Source: Proteles cristata cristata (taxonomy: Eukaryota > Chordata > Mammalia > Carnivora > Hyaenidae). Taken from it: a DNA stretch of 64,000 nucleotides. Every line of letters starts with the position of its first letter. Position 1 is the first letter of the stretch. Positions 52,824 to 63,120 of this stretch are shown piece after piece. The stretch lies in assembly GCA_017311185.1 (NCBI GenBank), contig JAESUZ010003902.1:1612001-1676000 (forward strand), read 5' to 3'. The notes under the pieces were generated by a model. That model was not told where the DNA came from, did no database searches, and saw only the letters and a program-made list of their open reading frames with translations. Position numbers and translations under genes: made by a program.

Positions 52824-53050
52824 AAAAGATTCTTAAATATAGAGAACAAACAGAGGGTTGCTGAAGGGGTTGTGGGAGGAGGGACGGGCTGAATGGGTAA
52901 GGGGCATTCAGGAATCTACTTCTGAAATCATTGTTGCACTATATGCTAACTAACTTGGATGTAAATTAAATAATAAATTTTTTTTAAAAATTGAAAAGTT
53001 AAGAAAAAAAACAAAAAACAAAGGCCAGGACTAGGACAGGCTTACTTTTT

Positions 53051-53270
53051 TTTTTTTTTAATGTTTCTTTATTTTTAAGAGAGAGAGAGAGAGACCGAGC
53101 ACAAAAGGGAGAGAGGCAGAGAGAGAGGGAGACACAGAATCTGAAGCAAGTTCCAGGCTCCGAGCTGGCACCAGCACAGAGCCCTCAACGGGGCTCAAAC
53201 TCACAAACTGTGAGATTATGACCTGGGCCGAAGTTGGACACTTAACCAACTGAGCCACCCAGGCACCCTA
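53051..53270 (-). mobile_element. Felid SINEC (antisense), first of two at the same target
   Basis: A full-length reverse-complement SINE with a (GA)n zone at about 53080-53094. The flanks acaggcttacttttt (53036-53050) and acaggtttacctttt (53271-53285) match at 13 of 15. Confidence 0.94.
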
Positions 53271-53286
53271 ACAGGTTTACCTTTTT

Positions 53287-53484
53287 TTTTTTTTTTAATG
53301 CTTTATTTATTTCTGAGAGAGAGAGAGAGAGCTGGGGAAGGTCACAGAGAGAGGGAGATACAGAATCTGAAACAGGTTCCAGGCAGTCAGCATAGAGCCC
53401 AACACAGGACTCGAACCCACGAACCGTGAAATCATGACCTGAGCTGAAGTCGGAGGCTTACCAGACGAGCCACCCAGATGCCCC
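53287..53484 (-). mobile_element. Felid SINEC (antisense), second at the same target
   Basis: A full-length but differently mutated SINE (short deletion in the body, head ending at gatgcccc). The downstream flank cagccttacttttt (53485-53498) is a third copy of the target and matches 53037-53050 at 13 of 14. Confidence 0.93.
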
Positions 53485-53510
53485 CAGCCTTACTTTTTAA
53501 AACAAACATT

Positions 53511-53706
53511 TCAGGTAGTCTGGATGGCTCAGTCAGTGCAGCATCTGGCTTGATCTCAGGACATGATCTCACCGTTCAAGCCCCACATCAGGCTCTGTGC
53601 TGACAGCTCAGAGCCTGGAGTCTCGTTCGGATTCTGTCTCCCTTTCTCTCTGCCTCACTCCTGTTTGCACTATGTCTCTCAAAAATGAATAAACATTTAA
53701 AAAAAA
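53511..53706 (+). mobile_element. Felid SINEC (sense), divergent head
   Basis: Head reduced to 'tagtctggatggctcagtca', shortened B-box region, felid body and aaaaatgaataaac tail. The flanks around tttttaaaacaaac (from 53494) and tttttttaaacaaac (from 53707) look like its target duplication. Confidence 0.88.
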
Positions 53707-53724
53707 TTTTTTTAAACAAACCTT

Positions 53725-53879
53725 GTAGCAGGTGGCAGTTTGCCAGATTGGGGGTGGGGGGTAGGTAGTGGAAACAATAGTCTAGGCACCAAAAACAGCA
53801 TTTTCAAAGGCACAGAGGAGCAGCGGCTGCCACAACTACCACTAGTAAAAAATCCTTTGGGCCATTTAGCCATTTTCTC
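53725..53879. other. Short unique gap
   Basis: A G-run (ggggtgggggg) at about 53751-53762 is present. Nothing else recognised. Confidence 0.5.
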
Positions 53880-54022
53880 GTGTGCCCAACATTGTTCTAT
53901 GGGCTCTTCATGCGTTTGCTCGTTTATAGTCTTTGAGGTGTACTCTCATGGGCGCATTACACAGATGAGGAAACTGAGACACAGAGACATAATCACCGGA
54001 CCAGGAGCACACAGAGCAGGAA
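53880..54022 (-). repeat. MIR SINE (antisense)
   Basis: The segments 'acacagatgaggaaactgag' and 'acacagagacataatcaccg' are the reverse-complement MIR core. A SINE follows at 54039, and MIR-like sequence may continue beyond it. Confidence 0.8.
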
Positions 54023-54038
54023 GGCCAGTGCCTATTCA

Positions 54039-54255
54039 TTTTTTTTTTTTTTATGTTTTATTTATTTCTAGGAGAGAGAGAGACGGCGTGAGCAGGGGAG
54101 GGTCAGGGAGAGAGGGAGTCACAGACTGAAACAGGCTCCAGGCTCTGAGCTGGCAGCCAACACAGAGCCCGACGCGGGGCTCAAACCCACAAACCGCGAG
54201 ATCATGACCTAAGCGAAAGTCGGACGCTCAACTGACTAAGCCACCCAGGCGCCCC
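54039..54255 (-). mobile_element. Felid SINEC (antisense)
   Basis: A full-length reverse-complement copy close to consensus (ends at caggcgcccc, with a CpG retained in 'gacgcggggctcaaa'). Duplications ggccagtgcctattca (54023-54038) and ggccagtgcctactca (54256-54271) match at 15 of 16. Confidence 0.96.
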
Positions 54256-54489
54256 GGCCAGTGCCTACTCAGTCAGCCCTGCGGTCCCAAGAGAACTCAG
54301 GGGAAGAGGGCTCTAGCTTCATGCTGAGACTGAAGCTGGCTGCTCTATGACCGGCGGGGAGAGACCAGTCGGTGGCCCCTGCAGAGGGTGGAACATGGAT
54401 CAAACATGGATCAAAGGAGGTGTGGCTGGAGGCAGTGGTCAGGGGGGAGGCCCCTCCCATAGGCCTCTTTCATTTCCAACAGACGTCTC

Positions 54490-54670
54490 GGGTTTAAAAG
54501 TGTGCACAGCGCACATCGAATGATGCGCCCTGCTGGGCGCCCTGCTCGCAAGGCACTTCTGTTCCCATGAGTGCTATGTCGGCCCTGCGGGATGGAGTTT
54601 GTCGTGTCCATTGCACAGATGAGGACAGCGAGGCTCTGGGAGCTCTGACGGCTGTCGCGTAACTGACATC
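54490..54670 (-). repeat. MIR SINE (antisense)
   Basis: The segments 'gtccattgcacagatgagga' and 'cagcgaggctctgggagctc' match the reverse-complement MIR. The left part is diverged. Confidence 0.65.
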
Positions 54671-56294
54671 TGTTCCAGACAGGACCCTGCCCAGGACCTG
54701 TCGCTCAATCAGTGACACTAGAGTCTCTTGTTCTCATGAGCTATCTCGTCTGCCTTGGCTGCACCCTCTGGGCAGGTAAGGTCTGTCTGACCCACCAGGC
54801 ACATGTGTCATGTATCAAATGTATCACGTATGCATACATGCATGTTATCAAACGAGCACATGATGAGTGAGTTTCCAAGCAGAGTGTTGGCCCCTCGGCT
54901 CCAGAGAGCCCTCAGATTCTGTGGCAACAAGAACAGAGCCCCACTCTTGCCGTTTTTCTCTATCAGGCCAAGGAAGCTTCTGGTACATGGACAGGGGAGC
55001 TGGCTCATGAGATGCGGGCGGAACAAGGAGCAGGGGTTCCCGTCCTGGTGACTGGACTTGGGCCATCTACGACCAGGCCCCCAAGTTAGGCCAGGTGACC
55101 CAGCTCACCCCCTCCTCCAACTCCCAGGCTGGGGAGGAAGACAACCCTGTGTCTTAAATGCCAGTGCGGACTGTGGAGATGGCCGACAAGGTGCCCTGAG
55201 GAAGTACCGGATGCTCGGAAGTCAGGCCTCTGAGCTGAGGCCGACCTGAAGGACAGTAAAGGCATGAGTCAGGCTGCAGTCCTGGAGGCTTGGGGGGAGT
55301 CTGGCTCCTCAGGACTGCTGCTCTGGGGGAAGCCAGCACTGACTCGGAAACCCACCTCTAATGCACTATGAATGATGGAAGTGCTCTTTCTGAAATATTT
55401 TAAAAAATAATTCATATATATATATATATATGATAGTGACAGATGGATGGGGTAGTCAGCAGAGTATTTTTAATCCCGGAGCCAGGATTACGTAACGATG
55501 GGAAGAGAAAAGCGAAGGCAGGTGGTGAGTCATCTGGAGCAAAGATGGGAACAAGTCTCGCCCCAACCTCCCCCTTCCTGCTCTGTTGCATCTGCAGGTG
55601 CCATGCGGGGCCACGCTGAAAAACCCAGAGCCATGGTCCCCAGGGTGGTGAAGAGCTGCAGTGAGGCGGGCCCGGGGCATGGGGTGGTGCTCGCAGGTTC
55701 AGGGCGGGTGCTGGAGAGGAAGGCAGGGCCCACACTGGCCGAGTCCCAGAGGCCAAGTCTTGGAAACACTCCTCAATTTCCAGGAACTTGGGAAAGGCTT
55801 CAGAGATATTTTCGAGTGAGTTCTTGGCTCTGCGCTGCAGACTCTGTGTCATCTTTGACTTCCTGTAATTCACTGAAATGGGGGACTGTGAAGGCTCCCA
55901 TCTGGGAGGCTCCGTCTCTGGAGGGCCGTGTTGCCGGACGGCACGAGAGCTCTCTGCTCTTCTTAGGCCTGGGGAACACTTACCATGGGCCACCAGGCAA
56001 TGTGAAAGCTAGAGGCTTTGCACGGGGATAGGAAGAAGCCACCTTGACTGTCACAGAAGGAAGGCTAGAGACGGGGCATAGAGAGCCTGCCGTGTCTGCC
56101 TCTGGGAACTTCCGGACAATACCTCCTCTCTGCCCAATGGTGGCCTGCAAACACATCTGCCTGAGGCAGGGGGCTGGACCAGATGGCCAGAGGAGGCTCC
56201 CTCCCCCTCCAGGGATCGGGTGTTACCACACACAGCTCTCTCAGAACTTTTTTTCAGCAGAATCGTGTGTGCTCTCTTCCTTCCAGAATTCCCC
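54671..56294. other. Mostly unique DNA
   Basis: It contains the (AT)n run listed separately. The 193-codon minus-strand frame (55412-55993) and 177-codon plus-strand frame (55498-56031) overlap in antisense and neither has a known domain. No repeat family is recognised. Confidence 0.5.
55411..55432 (+). repeat. (AT)n microsatellite
   Basis: About ten uninterrupted AT units within an AT-rich island at 55390-55435. Confidence 0.93.
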
Positions 56295-56500
56295 ATAGCT
56301 CCTGCTGACCAAGTGTTTACCATGGGGCAGATGCCTTCCTTGCCATGTATTATCCATTTAATCCGCTAACCTCCCTACAAGACAAAATGTTCCCATTTTA
56401 CAGATGTGAAGACTGAGATATGAGGTCAGTGTCTTACCTGAGATTTTAACCCATCTGTGTGACTCATGCTCTTAACCCCGATGGCCTGGAGCCGCATCCC
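56295..56500 (-). repeat. MIR SINE (antisense)
   Basis: The segments 'aagtgtttaccatggggcag', 'attatccatttaatccgcta', 'cattttacagatgtgaagac' and 'gactcatgctcttaaccccg' are in reverse-complement MIR order. Confidence 0.85.
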
Positions 56501-57204
56501 ACATTCTTCCAGGGCTGACCCTTCCCAGGGTCTAGACCCCTGCATTGTTTGGATGAATCCAATCAGAGTTATGGGTCTAGAGAGGCAGCTGCTGGTTTCA
56601 GTAACCAAGTCATCTGTCTGTGACTCAGCCTACAAGGAGGCAAGAACTGTCAAGAAAGGGGCTCCCACACCCCAACCCAGCCAGTGGCCAGCCAGCTGCA
56701 GTCACTATCCGGAGCAGCCCTTTAAAGTTCTTACTGGTCAGAGGAGAGGGGCAGGGAGGGAGAGTGGGGAGGGGAGGGGAGGAGTTCATCAAATCAGAGG
56801 CAGCTTTATCTGTCTGATCGAAAACCAATCTGAGAACCAATCGCCATTGTTAGCTTCCAACAAACAAAGGACCCTCCTTTTTTTATTGTCCCTGTTGGAG
56901 GGTCCCTGAGGGAAGGCCCAACGCAGGCTGCACGGTACCGAAGGCGAGGTCTAGGAGGAGGACCAGGCCCGACTACCCTCCAGCCCCTTCCCATGCTGCT
57001 GAGAGAGGAGAGAGATGGAAGGCACAAGGGAAATGCCAAGAAACAGAGGCCAGGAAAAAGCTTTACGAGGTAAAGAGATTCCTCCAGACAGAAAGAGACA
57101 GAAAGCTAAGGACCGAGAAAGACAGAGATAGAGATCATGGGAGAAACTCAAGACTCATGGAGACCTAGACAGCCAATAAAAATGAGAGTAGAGACCCTCG
57201 AAGA
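56501..57204. other. Unique DNA, purine-rich right part
   Basis: A G/A-rich stretch at 56738-56785 and GA-rich words at 57000-57140. The 147-codon frame at 56466-56909 has no known domain. Confidence 0.5.
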
Positions 57205-57445
57205 CATAGATCCCAGTCAACCAGCAAATATTTATTGACACCTTCCACTGCCTCCTGCCCCCGGCCATTTGCCAGGCACTGTTCTAGGACCTGAGGATAC
57301 AGACATGACTAAGGCAAAGCCCTGTTCTCAAAGAGCTCCCTGGCTAGGGGGGTAATGGTCAAGGTAGGAGAGACAGACCATCCACAAGTAACCCCCCCCA
57401 CCAAAACATACGGACTTCAGCTAGCAATGAGAATAAGTTAGGATG
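57205..57445 (-). repeat. L2 3' end fragment (antisense)
   Basis: The segments 'accagcaaatatttattgac', 'ccaggcactgttctaggacc', 'gaggatacagacatgactaa' and 'ctgttctcaaagagctccct' match the reverse-complement L2 terminus. Confidence 0.85.
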
Positions 57446-57540
57446 ACGTGATAGAAAAACCGAGAACCAGGGAGACTAAGATACCAGGGAAGATGCAGAA
57501 AATGTCATTATAGACCATGAGCAGACCCAAGAGGATGGGA

Positions 57541-57628
57541 GGGAAGAAGGAGAAGAAGAAGAAGAAGAAGATGGAGGAGGAGGAAGAGGAGGAGGAGGGA
57601 AAGGGGAAAGAGAGAGAGAGAGAGAGAG
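57541..57628 (+). repeat. Polypurine tract (GAA)n-(GGA)n-(GA)n
   Basis: About 88 bp of almost pure purine (one T near 57572), moving from AAG repeats to AGG repeats to a (GA)n run. The complementary strand reads as a poly-Ser/Phe frame. Mirror-like polypurine DNA can form triplex (H-DNA). Confidence 0.95.
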
Positions 57629-57929
57629 CAGAGACATAGATAGAGAAGCCACTAGAAAAACAACACCAAAAAAACCCAAGAGACATGGAGCCCATGAGAC
57701 GGATGCCGACGGTCGTTAGCACTCCCGAGAACCCGGCTGCGTGCACAGGAAGACCAGACTCATGTCCTGACTTGGGCAGACTGAAGATGGGAACCGAATG
57801 ACAAAGGCGTAAGCAGAGAACATTAGGAATGTAGAGTCAGGAAGGCAGAAAGGCTGGGTAGAAATCCAGAGAGAGACAGAGACAAAGGGAGAGACAGAAA
57901 GACAGCTGCCATCATTCATTATGGCGCCG
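57629..57929. other. A-rich unique DNA, nothing recognised
   Basis: GACAGA-rich wording continues. No family is recognised. Confidence 0.5.
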
Positions 57930-58235
57930 GGTTTTCAAAGTTGCCCTCGGATCCGTGGACTCCAACCCTCTCATCGCTCCTTTTGTATCCTCCCTGAAGG
58001 GCCCCAAAGTTTGAAAGATATTTGTCTACCAAACAATCTGCATTTCATAAGTAATAATTAATTCACTTCCCCATTTTTTATTCATCAAACACGTCTATAA
58101 CTGGCAATCAGGGCTTCAGAGCCGCAGGAGCCCGCCCCTGTTGCCTGACTCCGCTGCTGTACTTCCAGCCGAAAGCAAAGAAATCTGCCATTTGAGTCAT
58201 CAGCCTTGTTCCGTCTGATCACAGGTAAATGGATC
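57930..58235. promoter_or_regulatory. Candidate conserved non-coding element
   Basis: A repeat-free, complex block with 'gcatttcataagtaataatt', 'cattttttattcatcaaaca' and an AP-1/MAF-type TGAGTCA at 58193-58199 within 'tttgagtcatcagcc'. TAAT/ATTA cores cluster at 58045-58070. This is the second-best enhancer-like stretch in the window. Inference from composition. Confidence 0.43.
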
Positions 58236-60054
58236 CTTTGTTTTGAGGTTGGAGGGATGTTGACAATAGTTCAAAGGACACAAAAGAGACCCTGCTGTCT
58301 TCACAGACCCCTGCAGATCCTAGAGCCCATTTTCCAGATGACAGTCTTAGGAAGTTCCTTTGTCCTGTGAAACCTTGGGCTTACCACGGGAGCAGAGAGC
58401 CTGTTAGGGTGGGCTCTTCCCTTGGAGTGCATGGCCGGAAATGGATATACAGCACCTATGTTTTACATGCAAACTATAACTATTAAAATAACAGTATTAA
58501 AGCCTTCATTGAGCTCCCCAGCTACTGTCCTAGTTCTCACCTTCCTCCACAGCCATACTTGTCAAAGAAGGAGGGTTCTTTCCTTCTGACCTCCTGTAAC
58601 TTGGCTCAGTACTCTTATTCTTCCCTGTAAGTCTTCTGTTGTCTTCCAGATTGCCCAAGTCAATGACTCTTTCAAAGTCAATTCTCTTTATTGTATAGCA
58701 CTGTGAACCCTGCCTTCCCACCCTGCTTTCAGACGCTGGATTCTGGTCCAGAAGACTTCAGATAGAATATGTTTGCTGATGTACCTGTAGGGACGGGGAC
58801 AGGCCTCCCAGGACGACCTTGCCAGAGGCCAACCACTCATCCCTCTTGGTCTTAATCTTTGTCTCTTGGTTTCCCCCATCAATTTTAAGCCCTAAAATGA
58901 TCTATGGTAGTTCTAGATTAGAACAACTATGGATATTGGTAGTTCTAATTGTGTCTTCCTGGTCTGTGACCCTGGCCATGACTCCAACTATGTACCTGTG
59001 AGAAAACTTGTTGTGAAGCATGTCTTATAATGGCTTCCTGGGCTCTAAGAGCTGGGCTGTCTTTGTTTTGGTATCTTACTTGACCCCCACTGCAGTGTCT
59101 TTCAGGTTCTCCTGCCATCTCTTCCTGCAGCTCCCTGCCTTGTCTATTGGATCATATTCTCCCAGCGTCTTCAGTGGTGGGCATTCTCCAAGGTATGAAT
59201 ACTACTCCATGCCCTTCTCCTGCCATGCTCTCTCACTGAACACCATTTGTGGTTGGATTAGACACCATGCCCAAATCAGCACTCTACCCCTGATCTCCCA
59301 CTTATGCATTTACTCATTTTCTCCCTCATTTTGAGGAATTTATGCCCCATCCTTAATTTCTGTCCATTAAGCTACCACCATCCTTAAAGACTTACTTCTA
59401 TCCCAATCCCTGGTGCAGAGAATCAGCTGGACACTACATGTAAGGTCTCAGAGATAATCCAAAACATCTAGGAACAGGGAGAGCTTGATAGATCTAAACC
59501 CTTGGATTCTAAGAAAGCAAGAACACAGAGTGTATCTTTTATACAAACATGGAGCCAGGAAGGGGAAAAAAATGAACCAGAAGGATCCAAAGCCAGGGAG
59601 ACCTTGGGATAAACCAGGGATGAGAATAGGGGTGGATCAAATTAAGATACCCCACTGCCATGGAGAAAGCTGAGGTTCCAGAAATTCAGCACGTTAGCCA
59701 CCAGTCATAGTGCATGAGTGGGCACCATGTTGAATTCAAGGCACAGTGTCAGAATAGGCAATTCCTAAATGCTACAAAGGGCCTTTCTGTCATTCTACTC
59801 AATAGCAACCCTTCCTTCTCCTCTGCTCTCCCAAAGCCCTTCATCCTATCACCACTCATATTTCACTGACAGCTGCTCTTTGCTCACAGGTGCTATTTTC
59901 TTCTATTGAAAGCATGAAATTTCAAATATTGATGATATTAACTCCCCAATTATATGTTAAAATTAGGAGAAAATTTTATTTGAAGAAAGGCTTAAACAAA
60001 TACAGTGTTAAGGGACAGATTTATTCCCTTGTCACTTTCAACCTTGTCTGTAAT
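58236..60054. other. Mostly unique DNA, weak L2-like wording
   Basis: Pyrimidine-rich sequence at about 59060-59400 ('ggtatcttacttgaccccca', 'cagcactctacccctgatct') faintly recalls sense L2 ORF2. Otherwise nothing recognised. Frames do not exceed 104 codons. Confidence 0.4.
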
Positions 60055-60840
60055 TAATTTTGACTTGGAAATCTTGAGTTTATTTATTCAATAAACATTT
60101 ACTGAGTGTCAAGCATATACCAGACACCACACTAAGAGCTTGGGTGTCACAAGAAGCAAAACACAGTCCCTGTCCTCTAACAGCCCCTAGTAAAGACAGA
60201 AAGACAGGAAAATCAACAGTCATACGGGAAAGTGATAGACATTGAAATAAAGTGTGTGTTGCTGTTTAGGAAATACATAGTAAGGGTAGTGAGCTAAGAT
60301 TTTGAAGGAGTAGTGGTCAAGGAAGGCAGGAGCAATACCTTATCTGAATCCTGAAGGACATGAGGTAGTTGGAAATGGGTAGGAGAGGAAGAGAGAATTC
60401 AGTCAGAATGATTAACCCAGATAAAAGGAAAAGAATGACACAAAAATTACTGGAATGGCGGACTGTTCAGTGCCTAATAATAGGTTTCATGGTGGGGCAG
60501 GATGGGGGGAGATGAGAGGTGTGGCTGGTTGGCAAGGCGAAGGCTGGAGCGAGATCACAAAGGGCCTTGTATTCAATGCTAGAGAGTTTATATCAAGTAT
60601 GCTCATGTTAACTATCCCTGTCCTTTCCAAGAGATTTAAGGGAATGGCCTTACTGGATTTGAGGAGTTGAGGAGAACCCTTCTGACCAGTGTGGAAATAA
60701 GTTAGAAAGATGTTGCAGCAATTCAGGTGAGACATGATAAAAGCTTGATTGAAGGCAGTGGGGAATGGAGAAAACGGGCGAATTAAAATGATATTAAGTA
60801 GAAAGAGCCTACAGGCTTCAAAGACTGACTGGGGTGCAAA
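60055..60840 (-). repeat. Long L2 LINE 3' portion (antisense)
   Basis: Ordered landmarks: 'ttattcaataaacatttact', 'ccagacaccacactaagagc', 'cagtccctgtcctctaacag', 'gatcacaaagggccttgtat', 'ccttctgaccagtgtggaaa', 'gatgttgcagcaattcaggt' and 'gagacatgataaaagcttga'. About 780 bp of L2 without an intact frame. Confidence 0.88.
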
Positions 60841-61519
60841 TTTTCTTTGAACATGTCCTTACATCAGCAGCCTTCTGGGCTGTTTGCTCTGCTTTGGGCT
60901 CTGGCTTTCAGGGCCAATGAGCAGCATGTATTCACCTCTATCTAATGGCCTGCTACAGCTACTCATGGATTGACCATATCCAACACTCTGGAACGAATTT
61001 TTTTTTTCCTTGCTTTTGGTTTGATTGGAATTGAGCGTCACTCCTGCCTCCTAGTTCCTCCAGCAAGGTCAAGACCAAATTCCATAGTCCAAAAAGAAAA
61101 CTTGTGCACGTAACTTCAGATTCATAATCCATTCCTGCTCTTTTCCACCTTCCATTATTGCCTTTCTTTTCTTCTCATTGCTTCAAAGAGCACTGGTGAC
61201 AAATATGGCTGTTTGTACTTAATTTCATCTTTTCCTCAACTATTTTTGCCCAATCAGGATCAAAGTTTACCTTGGTTGCCAAGGGAACCATGCTATTAGT
61301 TATCTATTCACCCATCTTTGAAGCTCACCACTAGTGTGAAAGTTACTTTGCATTAAATTCTAAGGGGGTGCTCATTAACTCGATTATACTAGAAGAAACA
61401 GTTCTAATGTAAGCTACTCTTAAAGGAAACTTTTTTCCTCTTGAATATTTTAGACAGATTTTGTAGAGTAGAATTAATTTTTAAAGAAAATTACATAGTA
61501 TTTTTCTGACAAGCAAAAA
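60841..61519. other. AT-rich unique DNA
   Basis: No repeat is recognised. The part at 61250-61440 is complex and AT-rich and could hold a conserved element. Confidence 0.45.
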
Positions 61520-61680
61520 TAGATTGAGGGGAGAGAAGAGGGAGGAATGCAGAAGAGGCAGGGGAAGGCGGGAGAGAGAGGAAGGGAAAGAGAGAGAGAG
61601 AGAGACTACCTGAGCACAGAGAAAGACAGAGATAAATAGAAAAAGAATATGACAGAGACAGAGACAGAGTGGACACAGAT
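61520..61680 (+). repeat. GA-rich low-complexity tract
   Basis: A purine-rich run with a (GA)n core at about 61587-61607 and gacagaga words to 61672. Poly-Ser/Leu frames on the other strand are artefacts. Confidence 0.88.
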
Positions 61681-62204
61681 TACTTCTTATTGGAATTGCT
61701 GTTTGCTGGTTGCTATCAAGCAATGTTTTGGAGATAGTCTATGGAATAGATCATCAAAACCACTTTTTACACCTTATAAAATATACCAAGACTGTGACAA
61801 CTACAGATTAGAGAAGTGGCATCAGCACTAACTGTCCTGTATTTTTTCATTCCTGGTTTCATTACAAAGAATACTAGTACTTAAAACTTTCACTTTTTGC
61901 CCAGTATATGATGTGTCTTGCTGTCATTAACCAAGGTCATAAGTCAGTCAGGGCTGACATGTCATCTACCTTCTCTGTCCCCGACCTATAGTTTGTTCTA
62001 ATTCCCTTTCCGGCCCAGCTCCAGAAATACCAACGTTTTTCATTCTCCCAGTGATGAAGACTACATTGAAGTTGGTAGCATAAATCTGATTTCAGAGATG
62101 ACTAGGATAGGGCAGAAGGAGTGTTAGCTCCCACAACTTAACCATGTACTTCTGTGCAGCACTGACTCAGAACCATGGACAGCAACAGCTAAGGCGGCTC
62201 TCCT
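61681..62204. other. AT-rich unique DNA
   Basis: No repeat, exon or regulatory block is confidently recognised. Confidence 0.5.
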
Positions 62205-62235
62205 TCCTTCCTTCCTCTCGCCTGCCCGCCCGCCA
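62200..62235 (+). repeat. (CCTT)n/(CCCG)n short tandem repeat
   Basis: Three to four CTTC units followed by tgcccgcccgcc. Confidence 0.85.
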
Positions 62236-62729
62236 AACATTAGGTTCTGCTTGGGAAGAGAGTAGGGAAATTTAAATACTTAGTACTGATAGTAGATGAG
62301 GGAGGAGGGGTTAGAAAGACATTCTGTGGAATTAAAATGTATTGAGAGGCTTATCTTCTATATCAGATTGCTTTGACTCTACGCTTCTGCAAAGTTAGAG
62401 GAGTACTTTCTCTGGGTCAGGCTTATACAGATAGTCATAATAGACCTGAGATTCTGGTCCTTCTCTCTGATTGCAACACACATACTCTTAACCACAATAT
62501 AGAGGTTCTCTGTCTAAGCTGGGCTCATTTTACACGAAGGAGTCAGCATCGCTATTCTGAGGAGTTTTCCACTGTGGAAACTTCTCAGATTCTGGTCTTG
62601 TCTGATCTTATATTCTATATGTTCAAAACCAACCTGGAAAAAACATCTCAGAGGAAAAAAAAAGACTAAGAAAAAAGAAAAAAAGAGAAGCAAATTATTT
62701 TAAAGGAAAAAAAAAATCGCTCCTCTACT
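62236..62729. other. AT-rich unique DNA ending in an A-rich tract
   Basis: An A/AG-rich run at 62655-62716. The 98-codon frame at 62373-62669 has no known domain. Confidence 0.45.
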
Positions 62730-63025
62730 CTAACACAGCCATTTTTCACTTCTATATATTATCTTTCAGCCCTTGTTGACACACTGACATATTTTCCATC
62801 ATTGCAACTGAAGCAATTGTAGTATTTGCATTATATTTTCACTTAGTGTCATATCATAAACCTTTCCCCAAGTTGCTATACAGTCTCTGTAATGATCACT
62901 TTTAATGTCTGTGTAATGTTCTGACAAATGAATGTACCGTGATTTACTAAACAACCCCCTAATTGTTGAGCATTTAGGTTATTTCCAGTTTTTTATTTCG
63001 TAGATCATGCTATGATGAGCATTTT
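62730..63025 (-). repeat. Old L1 3' end, antisense
   Basis: The segments 'tgaatgtaccgtgatttact', 'ccccctaattgttgagcatt', 'taggttatttccagtttttt' and 'catgctatgatgagcatttt' follow the reverse-complement L1 3' region. The left part is diverged. Confidence 0.72.
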
Positions 63026-63120
63026 TATGGGACAGCCACACGGGGTGCTTGAGGGAACACGAGCATGGAGTCAGATGAAATAGAGTTAAAACTCAGCTCT
63101 GCAATCCACCTCTATTGAGT
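63026..63120 (+). repeat. MIR 5' fragment
   Basis: The segments 'gagcatggagtcagatgaaa' and 'gagttaaaactcagctctgc' match the tRNA-like and early core region of MIR. Confidence 0.6.

Larger units (their letters stand above)
52219..53017 (+). mobile_element. Carnivore-type L1, strongly 5'-truncated
   Basis: It starts in the last part of ORF2 (the frame reads RFLKKLKIKLPYDPA, a typical L1 C-terminal zone), passes a GT/CA tract, then 'gtcagagaaagacaaatacc', 'ctcactcatatgaggacttt', [SINE], 'gagggttgctgaaggggttg' and 'gcactatatgctaactaact', and ends in AATAAA and A-rich sequence. Candidate target duplications acaaaggctgggac (52205-52218) and acaaaggccaggac (53018-53031) match at 12 of 14. It is inactive because only the terminus is present. 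Confidence 0.92.

Noticed and set aside
55412..56031. Antisense pair of 193- and 177-codon frames
   Set aside because: Overlap on opposite strands in the same DNA. One begins in the (AT)n repeat. Neither has a recognisable family.
57438..57746. Serine/phenylalanine-rich minus-strand frame
   Set aside because: It is the complement of the polypurine tract, a pure composition artefact.
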